Assembly: GCF_003149085.1 (NCBI RefSeq) | Contig: NZ_QGDT01000003.1 | Location: forward strand, 474,384-538,383 | Origin: Dyadobacter jejuensis | GTDB taxonomy: Bacteria; Bacteroidota; Bacteroidia; Cytophagales; Spirosomataceae | Reading direction: 5' to 3' | DNA length: 64,000 bases | Part shown: positions 63,421 to 64,000 of the stretch, piece by piece | How the letters are laid out: each line of letters starts with the position of its first letter | Numbering within the stretch: the stretch's first letter is position 1 | The notes under the pieces: generated by a model | Told to the model about the DNA's origin: nothing | The model's input: the letters and a program-made list of their open reading frames with translations, nothing else | Database searches by the model: none | Program-made: the position numbers and the translations under genes

Positions 63421-63873
63421 TTAATACTGACTCTCCACCGTCACCCATACCTGCTCCCCCCTTGCTAAAGCTGCAGCGATTCTATTCTGCAGACGATCGC
63501 TGGCTATTCGGCTTTGCATGACGATATACTGGCCATCTTCACGTCCGTAGTGCGTTCCTGGCAACAAACAACCCTCGGTATTATTATGACGGTTCCCTGG
63601 GTGGATCCGGATCCCTGAATAACCTGGTACCCCAATAAGAATTGGCAGCTGTCGTTTGAACCTAGTAGAGTAAGTAATTACAACCTGATATCGGCCGGTA
63701 GGGATGGCCGTTTGGCCGTAGACCTTTGTTTCTTTGATTTTCTCTAATGGCCAGGATGCATCCAGACCTCGATCGAGGTCTTCCAAAATAAATTGGTGCG
63801 GTTCGCCATCCACTTTTAATGTACCTAAAGTCGACCTAGTCGCTTTCCAGCGTCTTGTGAGTACTATTTCCAT
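63421..63873 (-). CDS. DUF5675-family protein, phage-associated
   Basis: 150-aa protein with the DUF5675 outline: STLGTLKVDGEPHQFILED at the start, KVYGQTAIPTGRYQVVITYSTRFKRQLP (landmark, about residues 49-76), GVPGYSGIRIHPGNRHNNTEGCLLPG (about 81-106). The spacing of His and Cys (IHPG and EGCLLPG) resembles L,D-transpeptidase folds, and the family is usual in phages and contractile-tail systems, where a role on peptidoglycan is suspected. It begins one base after the stop of the gene upstream, so the two belong together. Confidence 0.8.
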   Translation of the reverse strand: MEIVLTRRWKATRSTLGTLKVDGEPHQFILEDLDRGLDASWPLEKIKETKVYGQTAIPTGRYQVVITYSTRFKRQLPILIGVPGYSGIRIHPGNRHNNTEGCLLPGTHYGREDGQYIVMQSRIASDRLQNRIAAALARGEQVWVTVESQY

Positions 63874-63874
63874 G

Positions 63875-64000
63875 TTATTCTACTAGGTCTTTAAGTTGGC
63901 CAGACTCGTCAAATTTCTTCATTCGTACCAGTATCCATTTAGGCAGAAGGTTGGGCCGGATCTCTGCGATATTCTCCAAGATACTGATCGACTCCCTTAC
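63875..64000 (-). CDS. 3' end of an unidentified gene (partial)
   Basis: The minus strand reads as the last 41 codons of a frame ending in TAA at 63877-63875, one base before the DUF5675 ATG. Visible C-terminus: SILENIAEIRPNLLPKWIL then VRMKKFDESGQLKDLVE. No recognisable motif; from context a phage or element gene. Confidence 0.6.
   Translation of the reverse strand, partial: VRESISILENIAEIRPNLLPKWILVRMKKFDESGQLKDLVE

Larger units (their letters stand above)
62040..64000. mobile_element. left end of a tRNA-integrated element, runs off the window
   Basis: A tyrosine integrase gene begins 134 bases after tRNA-Arg and reads away from it; convergent phage-type genes follow (DUF5675 protein and the end of another). 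The integrase is visibly richer in A/T codons than the genes before the tRNA. The matching right attachment site, a copy of the tRNA 3' end, would lie beyond the window. Confidence 0.6.

Noticed and set aside
1..64000. CRISPR arrays and insertion sequences
   Set aside because: No regularly spaced repeats, no transposase genes and no terminal inverted repeats were seen in any spacer.

Overview
The window looks like chromosomal DNA of a Bacteroidota member, most likely of the Cytophagales. Evidence: promoters of the Bacteroidota form (TTTG or TTG, about 19 nt, then TAnnTTTG); two proteins with C-terminal sorting domains of the type IX secretion system; menaquinone genes menB and menE; a single-chain carotene cyclase of the CrtYcd type; integrase and regulator types usual in that phylum. 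Start codons lack clear Shine-Dalgarno sequences, so several starts were chosen from signal peptides, overlaps and domain starts.

Layout. 1-2404: menE (cut by the window edge) and menB in divergent orientation, then an EVE-domain protein. 2394-6233: an exported protein of unknown function, an RNA methyltransferase-like enzyme and a TPR lipoprotein. 6295-9669: the translation block thrS, infC, rpmI, rplT with hairpin terminators. 9774-16456: a DUF937-like protein, phospholipase C, dnaK, a 74-aa protein and a short-chain dehydrogenase. 16489-19221: a BON-domain protein with an unusual leader, a Crp/Fnr regulator, and a DUF3037/HipA-like kinase pair. 19356-24139: a TetR-controlled tripartite drug-efflux operon (TetR, TolC, EmrA and EmrB types) with a perfect 34-bp palindrome upstream. 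24358-28142: serine hydrolase, ruvC, a membrane flippase-like protein and a processive glycosyltransferase. 28226-31419: a T9SS-secreted choice-of-anchor A protein and an XRE/S24 regulator.

31715-40532 is the pigment and secondary-metabolite island. A plus-strand operon encodes a MerR regulator with the cobalamin-photoreceptor motifs of CarH, then crtI, crtB, idi, crtZ and crtYcd, enough to turn GGPP into hydroxylated carotenoids (crtE and a ketolase are not in the window). Facing it, and overlapping by 4 bases, is a tightly overlapped minus-strand operon of UbiA prenyltransferase, type III polyketide synthase, methyltransferase and FAD oxidoreductase. It probably makes a prenylated or lipidic phenol or quinone and is the best candidate here for an undescribed system.

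40860-44846: a 5'-nucleotidase split into two overlapping genes, and two sugar isomerase-like TIM-barrel proteins. 45119-50288: a small unknown protein with its own clear promoter and terminator, an M43 metalloprotease with a T9SS tail, dinB, and a DisA-N/DACNV-like nucleotide sensor. 51044-56756: surface-glycan genes (four glycosyltransferases, two of them diverged tandem copies, plus an MsbA-type ABC exporter). 57063-61884: an M19 dipeptidase, glgB, an outer-membrane-like protein and a NUDIX hydrolase. 61968-64000: tRNA-Arg(CCG) followed at once by a tyrosine integrase and phage-type genes, the left end of an integrated element that runs out of the window.
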